A stretch of DNA of 64,000 nucleotides from Sporobolomyces roseus (taxonomy: Eukaryota > Basidiomycota > Microbotryomycetes > Sporidiobolales > Sporidiobolaceae). Positions 29,653-39,517 of the stretch are shown piece after piece. The stretch is taken from the NCBI GenBank assembly GCA_016617785.1, contig JADILM010000006.1:1364001-1428000 (forward strand). The letters run 5' to 3'. The notes below the pieces were generated by a model. That model was not told the origin of the DNA. It made no database searches and was given only the letters and a program-made list of their open reading frames with translations. The first letter of the stretch is position 1. Each line of letters begins with the position of its first letter. The position numbers and the translations under genes are program-made.

Positions 29653-30076
29653 ATTCTCGCTTCTTCTCTGTTCTGTGCACTATAGTACATACCTACCTAT
29701 CTTCCCCACCCTTGCAAAAAGTTACAATTGGTTTTTCCGTGTCATCATCGTCGTTGTTTCCCTCTTTCTTGACACGGGACAGTCAGTGGTCAGAGGCTTC
29801 TTTATCTCTCGATTGCGCCTCCATGGCTCGACAAGCTTCTGACCGTCTCGCCTTCTGCTGCTCAGGTCCGCGTCGATCCAGTTCGACAGCGAGTACTCAT
29901 TCGACATCTAAAGTTTCACTCGATCTCAAGTCTCGAAAAGCTTGAGCTAAGCCTGTTCGACTACCAAGTTGCTGCAAGTGATGACACGAGTCCAACAGCG
30001 CCACATGGATGATTGAGTGCTGCTGTTCGAGGGGCAGAAACGAGTCAGCTCGTGTGCCAAAAAAAGAAGAAGAAAC

Positions 30077-30163
30077 TCCGGCTTCTCGGGATCGAACCGA
30101 GGACATTCAGATGATTCCATAACCAATTACAGTCTGACGCTCTTCCAACTGAGCTAAAGCCGG
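30077..30163 (-). tRNA. tRNA-Tyr (GTA), intron-containing, left arm
   Basis: Cloverleaf on the minus strand: acceptor CCGGCTT pairs with AAGCCGG, discriminator A, D-arm GCTC...GAGC, anticodon stem TCAGA/TCTGA, T-arm CTCGG-TTCGATC-CCGAG. The loop CTGTAA places GTA at 34-36, followed by a 14-nt intron. A C1-G72 pair with A73 is typical for eukaryotic tRNA-Tyr. Confidence 0.92.
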
Positions 30164-30845
30164 GAGAACAACGTTGGGTCGCGCGAATTTACAATACACT
30201 AAGAATCTGTTGTTCCCGTCGAGCGAAAGGCGGCCCTCTGTCATCTCTTTACGCAATTGCGAGCCTTCAGTTTGTTGGTTCTGATGTACAGAGACGCCGC
30301 ACTAAGAAACCAATCGTCATGTTCCTAGCGTCCTGAACACTGCTTTTCCAGACGATACTGAATCGAAAAGCGAGAGTCGGACCTCATCAACCGCTTCTTT
30401 TGAAGACACAGGTGAGTGCAGCTCCTCTCAAGGTTGGCTACAAGGCCGCGTGTCGCCGTCTCTCGTCGTGCTGGACGCGACAAAGCTTTCGAAGATTTGC
30501 GAAAGAAATTGAACCAGGAGGAATTGAGTCGTCCTCGAACGCACTTGCAACATCGAGATTCGCGATTCATCACATCAAAGGGTTTGACGAGTAGAGCTAG
30601 AGGAGGAGAGACTGATGGTCGACGAAACTGCTCTGCAATACCATCTCACTTCGCAACGCTCGCGAGGGCTGGTTCGCTCGACTCCTTGCGTACAAGCCGG
30701 AACCAATTTCAGACATCATCAACTCGGGTCGACAAAGGACACTTTGATCGGAGAGGGTACAAGGGGAGGAAGGTAGAGAACGAAGCAAGTAAGAAAAAAG
30801 GGAAAGGGTCAGTTTTCGACTCACTGATCCAAAAAGAACATCGCT

Positions 30846-30927
30846 CGCTCAATGACAGGGTTGAACTGTCGACCTCCCGATACGCTGCATAACAGTCGGA
30901 CGCTCTAACCAACTGAGCTAATCGAGC
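30846..30927 (-). tRNA. tRNA-Asn (GTT), intron-containing, left arm copy 1
   Basis: Acceptor GCTCGAT pairs with ATTGAGC (one G-T), discriminator G; D-arm GCTC...GAGC; anticodon stem TCCGA/TCGGG; T-arm GACAG-TTCAACC-CTGTC. The loop CTGTTA...A gives anticodon GTT with an 8-nt intron after position 37. Identical in sequence to the copy at 33103-33184. Confidence 0.9.
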
Positions 30928-30970
30928 TAATGTATTGTTGAGTTTGATGAAAGACCGCGGCGGTCAGTGC
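30928..30970 (-). repeat. Conserved 5' flank of tRNA-Asn, copy 1
   Basis: About 43 nt upstream of the tRNA are almost the same as the upstream flank of the second tRNA-Asn (33185-33227), including a GACCG-CCG-CGGTC hairpin-like motif. The 3' flanks do not match as well, so the copied unit is the tRNA plus its upstream flank. Confidence 0.7.
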
Positions 30971-33102
30971 GCACATGTCAAAAATTGTCGACCACTCGGT
31001 CAGCCTAAGAAAAACCGCTTAGGCTAATCGACCTGTTACTCGCAATTCTCCTCTTCCGATCCGTTCCTGCTCTATCAGTGCAGCAATGTGCCTATAACAC
31101 AACCATTTTGCGACATTCCTGCTGCGAAAGTGCCGTGTTGTTCTCGAACAGAACAAGTTTCTACTCTCAATTGTCCACTCCCTTTGGCCATTCTGCGTGC
31201 TGAGTCCGTGAGAAGCGGACTCTCATTGCATAGAAGCTGGTGTCGGCTAAGGCTGACAAGCTCAAATACGAAGACTTGTTTGTCTCCTCGCGCCTCAACT
31301 ATCGGAATTCTTTCCGGCAGTAGACTCGAACTACTACTGCTTCCTGCAAGCCCAGCGTACTCACCGTGTTGCAAGCAGAAGCTCTGTACCTATGTTCTTT
31401 CCCGTCAAATGAGCCATTTCAATCCCATCATTGCTTGACACTCAACTACAGTCTTGACCACTGACTCTGCGAGAAAATGGCAAACTACCTCGACAAGAGT
31501 CTCGTATATTTCTAGCCCTCTCTTTACAGGATACTAGAGCAAGCATACTAGGCTCTCTGCCTTGAATGCGACAGAACTTGTTGTCCAAAACTGATCCAAG
31601 GTGTCCTCGGTTCATTATGACTCGCTTTCTCCTTCTCCCTTCCATCCTGCTATTGGGTCTCCGTGTTGACTTTAGTCTATTCGAGTCTATTTACATGGCC
31701 AGTGTAGCAATCAATCCGCTCTTACCTGGTTACCTCGCATGGTTCTGCATCCGAGCGAAACTTGCTTTCCTCTCCCCAATCTTACAGATGCACCTTTGAT
31801 CATTCGATAGTAGTCTCACACTTCATGCACCTTTGAATGTGCCGTTGCTGGTTTTGTCGAGTTGGATTTACGCTCTGAAAGAATTCTACCCTCGCACTGC
31901 TACCTTCATCTCTAATGAAAACTGCTGCCTCCCGTGCTCTGAATGACTGTTCCTCCATGGATCGAGCTTGATGTCTTTGAGGATGTTCCCGTTTTTGCGC
32001 ACCGTCGAGAAACGAGATGCGAAGATTGGTTTGTCGACAAGGGACTAGAGATTTCCGAACCCCAATTCTTCAACGGAGAGTTCTCGTAGCCTCCTTGCCA
32101 AGCCGGGGAGATACTCAAGTCATTAGTCGGTATCTATCGATACCAAGCTAAACAGACCATGTCGAGAAACAAGGGAACGAACCATCGGCTATAGAACCGA
32201 CTACCTCAGCGAGGTGATTTCGAGCTCTCTGTACGGGCCTCGAAAGGCACACTTGTTACCTACTGCTTGAGATACATAATCCTTATAGTTGAGAGTTGAC
32301 AATGCTTGACAAAGAATGACAGGAAGGAAGGAGGTGAAAAAAGTCACGAAATCACACGTTAGTCTCCCTGCAAAGCAAGCATAAAGGAGGTATTGTATCC
32401 TCGAATCGCTTCTTTTCAACGTCAAACCAACTACTGGTTGTTCACCAGTTGCACTTCAACAGACTGCAGCCAAAGGTCCTTTGCAAAAATTCACCCGCTG
32501 CGGATTCACCCGTCTCCTTCGCGTTGTGACTCAATCCCTTTGTCTCTATGACCAAGAGTTACTTGTGCCATATGAAGCCTTCTCATCCTGACACCTGAAT
32601 CCCAAATGGAAAGACATCTCGACGCCAACTTCCGTCGAGATGTCGTTTCTGGATGGATGGTTTCTCTTCTATTGTTCGGGGTGCTTTTACCGTCTTTCCT
32701 TTTGAGTGACCATGAACCAAATACCTCGAGACTGTGCCCTGTCTGCCGCAGTTGAGAGGAGAACAACGGGATGCGACCGCTTTTCACGTTGGAGCAAATT
32801 TACAGTCAAGTGGTGTAGAGCCAGTCTCTGTGTCTCAACTAGGTAAAGCTTTGAGCTTGCCAAGCGGCTTGGCTCTGAAGGGGTGACAACTCTCTCGGTC
32901 TGCAAAGTCGAGACAAGAGGAAGATTTCCGCCGATCCGCGAATGAAGGAAAGCCAAAGCCTGTACTTTAGGAGGCCTGGCAGAATGACAGCATATCTGAT
33001 AGAGAATGCGTGCGTCAAGATACATATCGGAGTAGAGCGGCGTGTTGTGAACAAAAAGGAAAAGCTGACTTCGCAAGAAACCAACAAAAGAGAAACATTG
33101 CT
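30971..33102. other. Gene-poor stretch in the left arm
   Basis: About 2.1 kb with no open frame that looks like a protein, no transposase or reverse-transcriptase motif and no tandem array. It holds two perfect hairpins: an 8-bp stem at 31002-31025 (AGCCTAAG / CTTAGGCT) and a 12-bp stem with an 8-nt loop at 32613-32644. A further frame at 30416-30892 upstream is open but lacks an ATG and runs antisense through the tRNA. Mirrored at 45690-47821. Confidence 0.5.
32613..32644. repeat. 12-bp perfect hairpin (left arm)
   Basis: GACATCTCGACG, an 8-nt loop, then CGTCGAGATGTC. Stem complementarity is perfect. Mirrored at 46148-46179. Confidence 0.8.
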
Positions 33103-33184
33103 CGCTCAATGACAGGGTTGAACTGTCGACCTCCCGATACGCTGCATAACAGTCGGACGCTCTAACCAACTGAGCTAATCGAGC
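33103..33184 (-). tRNA. tRNA-Asn (GTT), intron-containing, left arm copy 2
   Basis: Same sequence and cloverleaf as the copy at 30846-30927, including the 8-nt intron. It lies 2257 bp from copy 1 with the same orientation. Confidence 0.9.
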
Positions 33185-33254
33185 TAATGTATTGTTGAGT
33201 TTGATGATTGACCGCGGCGGTCAGTGCAAATATGTAGGGACACGCTTGGAGCCG

Positions 33255-33294
33255 ACTCGATTAGCTCAAGAAGATTTGCTTAGAGCGTCCGACT
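33255..33294 (+). pseudogene. Truncated tRNA-Asn-like fragment
   Basis: TCGATTAGCTCA and TTAGAGCGTCCGACT match the 5' half of the tRNA-Asn exactly but are split by an 11-nt different D-loop segment. The sequence lacks anticodon, T-arm and 3' acceptor. It points away from the intact tRNA-Asn 70 bp away. Probably a dead tRNA fragment; mirrored at 45498-45537. Confidence 0.6.
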
Positions 33295-33742
33295 CAAAAT
33301 CTCCCGCACCGTCTTTTTTCTTGAGAGTGTCGTTGACCCTCAGAGATCTCGACGTTACCGTGGTACTGTTCACGATACGGTTGAATCGCTTCAAGCTTGT
33401 GACGGTCGAAAGATACGTCGGAAGCTTTCGATTAGCGTTACACTTCCTCGGATATTGTCCTGCACTTCTCGATCAAAGTGACTCTCTGCTGTCAGAGATT
33501 ACTCTTCGATCCTGTCCGAGACGGGTACTAGGGCACAAAGCGCCACCAGGGTTTCTCAAGGTTCGAAAAGGTCGATTTCCATAAATTCCGTGAGCAGAGA
33601 GAGTGGAACGAATTTATGCGAGCTTAAACCAAGCATTCAGTAGGATCACATCTAGCCAGAGTAGATTATCGCAGAATTGTGAGTAGCAATCTCGAGGCTC
33701 ACTCAGATTATTTCGCGAAAAACTTCTGAAGTTGCGAAAGGA

Positions 33743-35140
33743 ATGTCTGCCTCGACTTCGTCCTCACACACAAGAGTCTCGCTTAGGTTCGACCGGTCTA
33801 CCAGCTGCAAGAGAAGGGCTCGAGACCCCGCTCGAAAAGGAGAAGAGCGTACTCGACAGCCTCGAACGAGTCTTTCCAGCAACTTGTCTTTTCCCATCTC
33901 TCGCTTCACTCTTCAACAACTCCGCCATGCTCCGTATTCTCCCAGTACATGTAACACAGCCTCAAAAGGCCCGACGACTGCCTAGAAATGCTACAAGATA
34001 GCTGAACTTCGAGATCTTCTTAGTTCGAGATGAAACAGTAAGTCGACATTTCAGCTCTCTATAAAGGCTCGAGAGGTGCCTGTGGTAAGTAAGGCTCGCC
34101 AAGTAGAGTCTGACAATATCTGCTGTACCTTTAGCTATCCTCCTCGACTACTTGATCAAGATCCCTCGAACAGCTCCACCTCTCCTCCCTCTCGAACTAC
34201 AGAACGTGACGTTTCGGGATAGCCTTGAAGTCCCTGAAACGGCTACCGAATCATGTCGTGAAGGAACAGCGACGATGGTGACAGATGCGAACTCGAACTA
34301 GGTGATCGAGTAAAGGTGGATTAGCCAACTCGGTAAGTTCAAGGCACAGTGCTTTCAGATGACCAGGGGAAGCGTAGAGCGATGCTGATACTCTTGTCTG
34401 GCCGTGACAGCAAGACTCTGTCCTTCGACACAGCCGACTCTTCGACCTTCATCCGATTCAATTCTCCTCTCGCTCCTTGATTCCCGCTCCTCCCCTCTCA
34501 CTTCGCACTTTCCTCCCATCGCATCGCTCCGATTCCGCAAAGTCTCTCTTCGAATTTAAGGATGGACGGGTGAAGCCCCTTTTGGTGCTCGGAAAGGCGG
34601 AAAGGGTCTCTCTCAGATTCGAGTTTCGAGATCCTTCGTGGTTCGTTCCTCGTTCCTGTAAGTCGGCGCTCGCCCTCCTTCCTAGAAGGCGTACGCTGAC
34701 GATGCTCCATTTCCTTTCGCAGGAATCTGCCTCGTCGAAATCGCAATCATCCTCTTTCCGAAAGTCGTCAACGTCCACAGTACAGCTCACGACCCACTCG
34801 AAGGTGGATCTCGCCCTCCCTGCTCTATATGGTCACCTCTGAGAGAAGGCGGCAGTCGTGTTACTACCGAGCGATTACGATTGATCCTGTTCGCAACGGA
34901 CTTGTCCCGGTCAACCTGACTCGGAGTGACACAGGTAACCTTCCATCTGAAACAATACAACTGTAGACACTGTAGCTGACGCTCTCTTACCCAGGGTTCA
35001 ATAGGCTAGACGGGGAAGCGATGAGGAAACTTGGCAAAGTTACGAAACCCCGATCTTTTCGCTATCATCCTACCTTCAATCTTCTTCTTCTCAATCAGTC
35101 CCGACTGCTTGAATCTGGTCGAAGGTGAGGTGACGTTGTC
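33743..35140 (+). CDS. Possible multi-exon gene of unknown function (left arm; may be decayed)
   Basis: Evidence is indirect. An ATG at 33743 opens an 80-residue Ser/Arg-rich frame. Consensus introns follow (34090-34138, 34340-34430, 34660-34721, 34935-34995). The last two exons, read in one phase, give NLPRRNRNHPLSESRQ... and FNRLDGEAMRKLGKVTKPRSF...NLLLLNQSRLLESGR. Within the last exon, left and right copies differ partly at synonymous third positions, which suggests coding. In the left copy the upstream frame that fits the splice phase has a TAA at 34557-34559. In the right copy that codon is CAA, but a TGA appears at 43985-43987. Either the model is wrong or each copy carries a different lesion. 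No family recognised. Confidence 0.3.
34555..35140. other. Divergence island inside the left arm
   Basis: By direct base comparison with the right arm (43652-44237) I count about 33 substitutions in about 590 bp, roughly 5-6%. The adjacent 2.75-kb SET gene differs at only 3 positions and the preceding several kilobases at about one. Edges are abrupt. Confidence 0.85.
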
Positions 35141-35281
35141 GAATCGACCGGACTTTCCGCGGCGCGACAAACTTTCCCGTTCCCTTTCTCTCTTCTCCTC
35201 TTTCTCTCTCTCTCTCCTTTCCACTACTCACTTCCGCCACCCACCTTCGACTCGACTCGAGACAGATCGTCTCCGCGAAGA

Positions 35282-38037
35282 ATGTCAACCAGTCGCCTCC
35301 GTGCGTACCATGCCTTCCTGATCGAAGACGAGGAGGCGACCCTCAACAAGTCACTAGCCGAAGTTCCGGCTCGATCGACAGAAGACGTTCTCACAGAGGC
35401 GAAGAGACAACGTGATGGAGTGCTCAGAGGAATGAAGGGGGGAGAGACCGTTGAATTGAGTGTGATGGGTTTCAAGAGACCTTTCAGTACGACTCCTTTG
35501 AGCGATTTGCAATCAAGTGAGCTCTCGCCCTCTCCCTCTCCCGATCGCCGAACGAACACAGCTCTGACCCGCGGACTCTGATGTAGTGCAAATCAGCGAT
35601 ATGCAAGTCACGCAAACTCACAAGGTGAAGATCGAATCCCAACTTGATTGAGCGAAACGTAACTGATTCCATCTCCCTGTTTAAACAGGGTCGTTACCTC
35701 ATCGGTCGAATCGTCTTTCAACCCTGTACGTCTCTGCCTCTATCCTCTGCAGCTAGATCGCTGATTCGTTTCCATTCGAAAGGGGGAGCTGCTAGTATAC
35801 GATTCGCTCTCGAGGACACGACTGGTCGAGCGTGAGTTCTGCTTCTCCTGCTCAACTTCACAATTTTGAGGTCCACTCATCCTCAATATCGATAGTGAGA
35901 TCTGCGAGATTCGCTACTTCCCTCTCAAGAACATCGTCACCGGACCTGATTTGGATCGCATTCTCCCTCTCGGCACTATCCTCTGCATTCGCGAACCCAC
36001 ATTCCGAATCGCAACTTACTATCCAGAAGCGAAGGCTTACCCTCTCATTTCCGTCAACTCTCCTACCGATGTCATCTTCCTTCGTCCCGATCACCCTCGA
36101 CTCGAAAACATCACCTGGTCTTCGCCTTCTCCCGCTCCTTCCCCTCCTCGTCCCGTCGACTACCAAGCTCTCGGCGACTCTCTCGCAGACGAAGGCAAAC
36201 TTCAGCTCGCAGTCAAAGCTTACTCGGACGGACTCTTCACCGATCTCAGCTCGAAAGGCAAACTCGTTCTTCAGCTCAAACGAGCGAAACTTCAACTCCG
36301 ACTCGACAACTTCGCATCCGCCGTCAGAGGAGCGGCTTCAGTAGTCCGTATGCTCGATGAAGGTGTTGAGGGAGGACCTGGAACAATGTCAGGAGCAACT
36401 CTCGTGATGGCGAAAGGTTACGAAGGATTGAGGTTGTTCGCAAAGGCCGAATCAAGCTACCGTCGCTATCTTCAACTCGTCCCCGCCAAGTCACCCCGAG
36501 CGAAGGAAGGAAAGGAGGGTCAGAAACGCATGAGAACGGATCAAGCCGAAGCCTCAGTTGCGAAATTCCTTTCGACCGATGTCAAGGAGCTCCACGAGGT
36601 TAGATCATGGACTCGAGGATACGACCTTATCGATTGGTTTGGACCGATCGCTATCGCCAAGCTCGCAACTCGAGAAGGAGGAAGAGGGATCATCGCAACG
36701 AGAGATGTCAAACCTGGCGAACTTCTCCTCGGTAAGTCTTCCTTCTTCATTCTCGCTCACCGGCTCCAATAATACCCTGACACTCGCTCACCTTCGACAG
36801 TCGAGAAAGCTTACGTTTGGGCTAGTCAAACCGAGTACCCCGACAACGTTCGCTTCAAAGGACACGACCTGTCGATCGGAAGCACAGTTGACGGTAACTA
36901 CGTTGGACTGGTAGCAAACCTCGTCAATCGTCTCTGTGACGATCCCTCTGTCGCGCCATTGGTCAACGCTCTCTATGGAGGAATGGATCATCCATCGCAC
37001 GTCGTTCCTTCGCTCGATGGACTCGCCCGACGATCATTCGACGCCGAAGAAACTCCTACTCAACCTGATCTAGACGTCGATCGTCTCGAAGCAATCTGTA
37101 GTTACAATCGGTTCGTCTCCTTGCTCTCTCCTTGACGGGAGTCGGTACTCCGGACTCATCGTTCGCTTGCGTCGCCAGCTTCACACTTACCGCGGAAGAC
37201 GAAGATTTGCAGAACGGCCCACAGGCTCTCTTCCTCGCCACCTCCATCTTCAACCATCACTGTATGCCGAACACTGAGCATGACTTCCTTCAAGACTTCG
37301 CCGTCATTCGAGCCAGAGCCTTCATCAAGAAAGGCGAGGAGGTCTTCATCGCGTACCTCCCTGTCGTTCACGGTGACGCAGAACGTCAGAAGTTCTTTGC
37401 TCCAATCTTCGAGAAAGGAATCTGTCCTTGCGAAGTTTGCGAGCTCGATCGTCTCGATGGAAAAGAACAGGTCGCCCTTCGTCACAAGATCCTTCAGAAG
37501 GAGTTCCTTCCTTACCGACAGAGACACCAAGCGGGAGTATCAGTTCCAAGTGAGGACGTCGCCAGGACCCAAGGAGAACTTCTTCGCATCCTCGCTCGAC
37601 TCGAATGCACCTACTCTTCCGAACGAGGTCCGCTCCGTCCCGAGCTTTCCGATGTCTACGATCTCCTGTCCAGTATTGCCGTCCACGTTCGAACTCTTAC
37701 AAATCGAACGACTATCGACTATCGTTTCAAGGGTTTCGAATCCGCCGGAGCCAAATTCGAGAGGAAAGGAACCGAAATCAAAGTCATCGTCGCGCCTGTT
37801 CCGATTCAACCTTACCTTGACCCAGTCCTTCAATGCCTTATGACGTCTTCCAGCTGTCTCCCAAAAGACACTGCTGCTTGCCTTTCCTGGATTCGAGCTG
37901 CCGTCGACATGGAGCGACTCCTTCGTCAAGGAACGTTCGCTTCTGTCCGTGAACGACACTCAGGACTTCTCAAGTCCCTCAAGATCGTCACCTTGTACAA
38001 CGAGGCTGAGAAGCTCTCGCTCAGGAGGAGAAAGTGA
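35282..38037 (+). CDS. TPR-like/SET-domain protein, left copy
   Basis: Likely a protein lysine methyltransferase of the fungal TPR-SET type; substrate unknown. About 780 residues and seven exons from ATG 35282. The N-terminal part has THKGRYLIGRIV and ASIRFALEDTTGRA, then ICEIRYFPLKNIV...LPLGTILCIREPTF, as in fungal TPR-SET proteins. A helical repeat region follows (YQALGDSLADEGKLQLAVKAYSDGL, LQLKRAKLQLRLDNFASAV, GYEGLRLFAKAESSYRRYL). The SET domain has GRGIIATRDVKPGELLL, FNHHCMPNTE (NHxCxPN), KKGEEVFIAYLP (catalytic-type Tyr) and a post-SET-like CPCEVCELD cluster. Introns: 35519-35584, 35623-35689, about 35727-35790, 35832-35896, 36733-36799 and 37112-37179. No MYND finger seen. All key residues are present, so the copy looks active. 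Confidence 0.88.
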
Positions 38038-38315
38038 GGCAATGGCTGATAGGTTCGCACTTCTTTACTCGTTTCTCGCTTGTACACATTAACTGACACG
38101 GATCGTTTAGATCACAGATTAGTTTTCAAAGTTTGTGCAAGTTGACTGTCGAATGGGTAGTTCCGATTAGTATCTCAGAACGAAATAGAGAAGAAAGCAA
38201 TGTATAGATCAGTTTCCCTACCTCGTTCCCGGTGTTCCTTCGAATTGTCGTGAGCGATATAGATCGCGCGCGCACTCAGCTATTCCGACCTCCCTACTCG
38301 TTTCTTCTTTTCGGG
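38038..38315. other. 3' flank of the left SET gene
   Basis: Mirrored with only a base or two of difference in the right arm. No gene seen. Confidence 0.5.
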
Positions 38316-38383
38316 TCTTTTTCGCAACGAAGTCAAAATCTCGATTCTCGACTTCTCGACTTCCAGAGAATCTCGATTCGTCG
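38316..38383 (+). repeat. ~67-bp element, copy 1 (inner end of left arm)
   Basis: Runs from CTTTTTCGCAAC to CTCGATTCGTCG with internal TCGATT and CGACTTCTCGACTTC repeats. Related copies are at 39987-40053 (same strand) and 40408-40478 (opposite strand). Confidence 0.8.
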
Positions 38384-38411
38384 CCCCTTCGGTCGCTGAG
38401 TACGACTTGGA

Positions 38412-38442
38412 AGAGCCCGCTGAGCGAATCTGAGCGGGCTCT
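38412..38442. repeat. 10-bp perfect hairpin near the arm/spacer border
   Basis: AGAGCCCGCT, an 11-nt loop, AGCGGGCTCT. In the right arm the same place keeps the loop but the stem is broken. Confidence 0.7.
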
Positions 38443-39371
38443 CGAGATTCTGGGACGTCAAAGCGGATTGGAGCGAATCCGGTCGAATCTCGTCGATTCG
38501 AGTCGAACGTTGGAACTTTCAATCACCGGACTGTCACTCGCTCGTCGGCCTTATTTAGACTATTTCACGACGTCGAGCCGTACTTGCCCAGTTCAAGTCG
38601 ATTTCTCGAGTCCAGAAACGAGTCCCTATCGCGAGTGTTAGTCTGGTCAGCTTTTTGGATTCGGTTACTCTCGTCAACGACAATGCTCCTCCGTGTTGAC
38701 AATTCAAACGCTGAGCTTCACGGCAAGGCGAGAAGAGTGAGCGAGTGGCCAGAGTTTCGGATCGTTCGCGCTGCATTCGAGAATACGAAGCAACATTGGA
38801 TCGACCGTTTCCAACTTTCGACCTCAACGTCGGTAGGTAGGCACCTTATTGAGTCATCGGCATTCAGCCAACGTCTCAAGTTTGCAAAGAGAAGAGAAAG
38901 GAGGGAGGAAAAGTGCAATCAAGAAGGTGATCGCAGTGAAATTGGGCAGAGTGCGTTGCCTCGGAACCGTTTGAGCTTATGCTCATACAAATGCTGTATA
39001 CTGACGTCGCCGAGAAGGGTCGATATGACTACAGGTTGGGGTTTAGCAGGAGATACGAATCGAGGAGCGGTGTTCAAATTTCGAGGCGTGTTCACAGCGA
39101 GGGGAAGGGCAGAAGCGAAAGCTCAACGCTGTGCGAGTGCCATCAAAGCGACGTTGCGGCGTATGTCAGGGTCAGGAGCGGAGGCAATGCGAATAGACTC
39201 TCGAGCGAACGGACGAAGAGAATGTAGCGTTTTTGGAGTGAAATTTGGGATATTTGCTCGACGGGCGTTCGATACGAATTCAGAATCAACTAAAAGGAAA
39301 ACCAGGGGCGACAACACAGGAAACTTGGACGAATGTGACTTTATTTACTATTGATTAGGTTGAGAGGTTTT

Positions 39372-39517
39372 TTAGTTGTTGAGAATGTAAAGAGAAAAAG
39401 CAGCGGCGGTTGCTGCGCATCCTCCCACGGAAAGTGCGCTCTCCTTTGACAAGCCTCCTTCAATCCATCCGAGGGCAGCGGCGGCGATGTCGAGAACGTC
39501 GGTGATGAGGTCGGCCT
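39372..39517 (-). pseudogene. Terminal-exon-like coding fragment in the spacer
   Basis: Read on the minus strand: ADLITDVLDIAAAALGWIEG, then GLSKESALSVGG, CAATAAAFSLYILNN and TAA. Codons are strongly biased to CTC, ATC, ACC, GAC and GCC, like the highly expressed GND1 gene. An acceptor (CTCAACAG) precedes it, and a GTAAGT donor lies about 65 bp upstream. A phase-compatible upstream segment (GQDQNYFETVT) exists using a GTGTAG donor, but I find no start codon. It may be the end of a real short gene or a fragment copied from elsewhere. Ala-rich with one hydrophobic helix. Family unknown. Confidence 0.4.

Larger units (their letters stand above)
29527..38510 (+). repeat. Left arm of a ~9-kb inverted repeat (palindrome)
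   Basis: Position x in this arm pairs with about 78792 minus x in the right arm (78796 minus x left of a 4-nt indel near 29780). The outer edge is sharp at TTGGACCGG (29527). Long stretches are identical, for example 30416-33584 as judged from matching translations in several frames on both strands. A patch at 34555-35140 is clearly more diverged. The inner about 200 bp (38316-38510) are also diverged and similarity fades by about 38540. It contains the GND1 3' end, tRNA-Tyr, two tRNA-Asn, a poorly resolved multi-exon unit and a SET-domain gene. Confidence 0.97.

Noticed and set aside
30416..30892. 158-codon open frame in the left arm (and its mirror at 47900-48376)
   Set aside because: No ATG, and its last residues are simply the antisense of the tRNA-Asn. 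Part of it may be a real exon but I cannot show that.
31002..31025. AGCCTAAG...CTTAGGCT as part of another tRNA
   Set aside because: A neighbouring GACCGAGTGGTC looks like a D-arm but no anticodon or T-arm follows, so it is only a hairpin.
31088..31438. 116-codon frame in the gene-poor stretch
   Set aside because: No ATG-led coding pattern, no splice context, irregular composition; identical in both arms only because the DNA is identical.
38584..39354. 256-codon open frame in the spacer
   Set aside because: It starts at a TTG, the first ATG is well inside, composition is mixed, no family features, and it ends against a better minus-strand exon.
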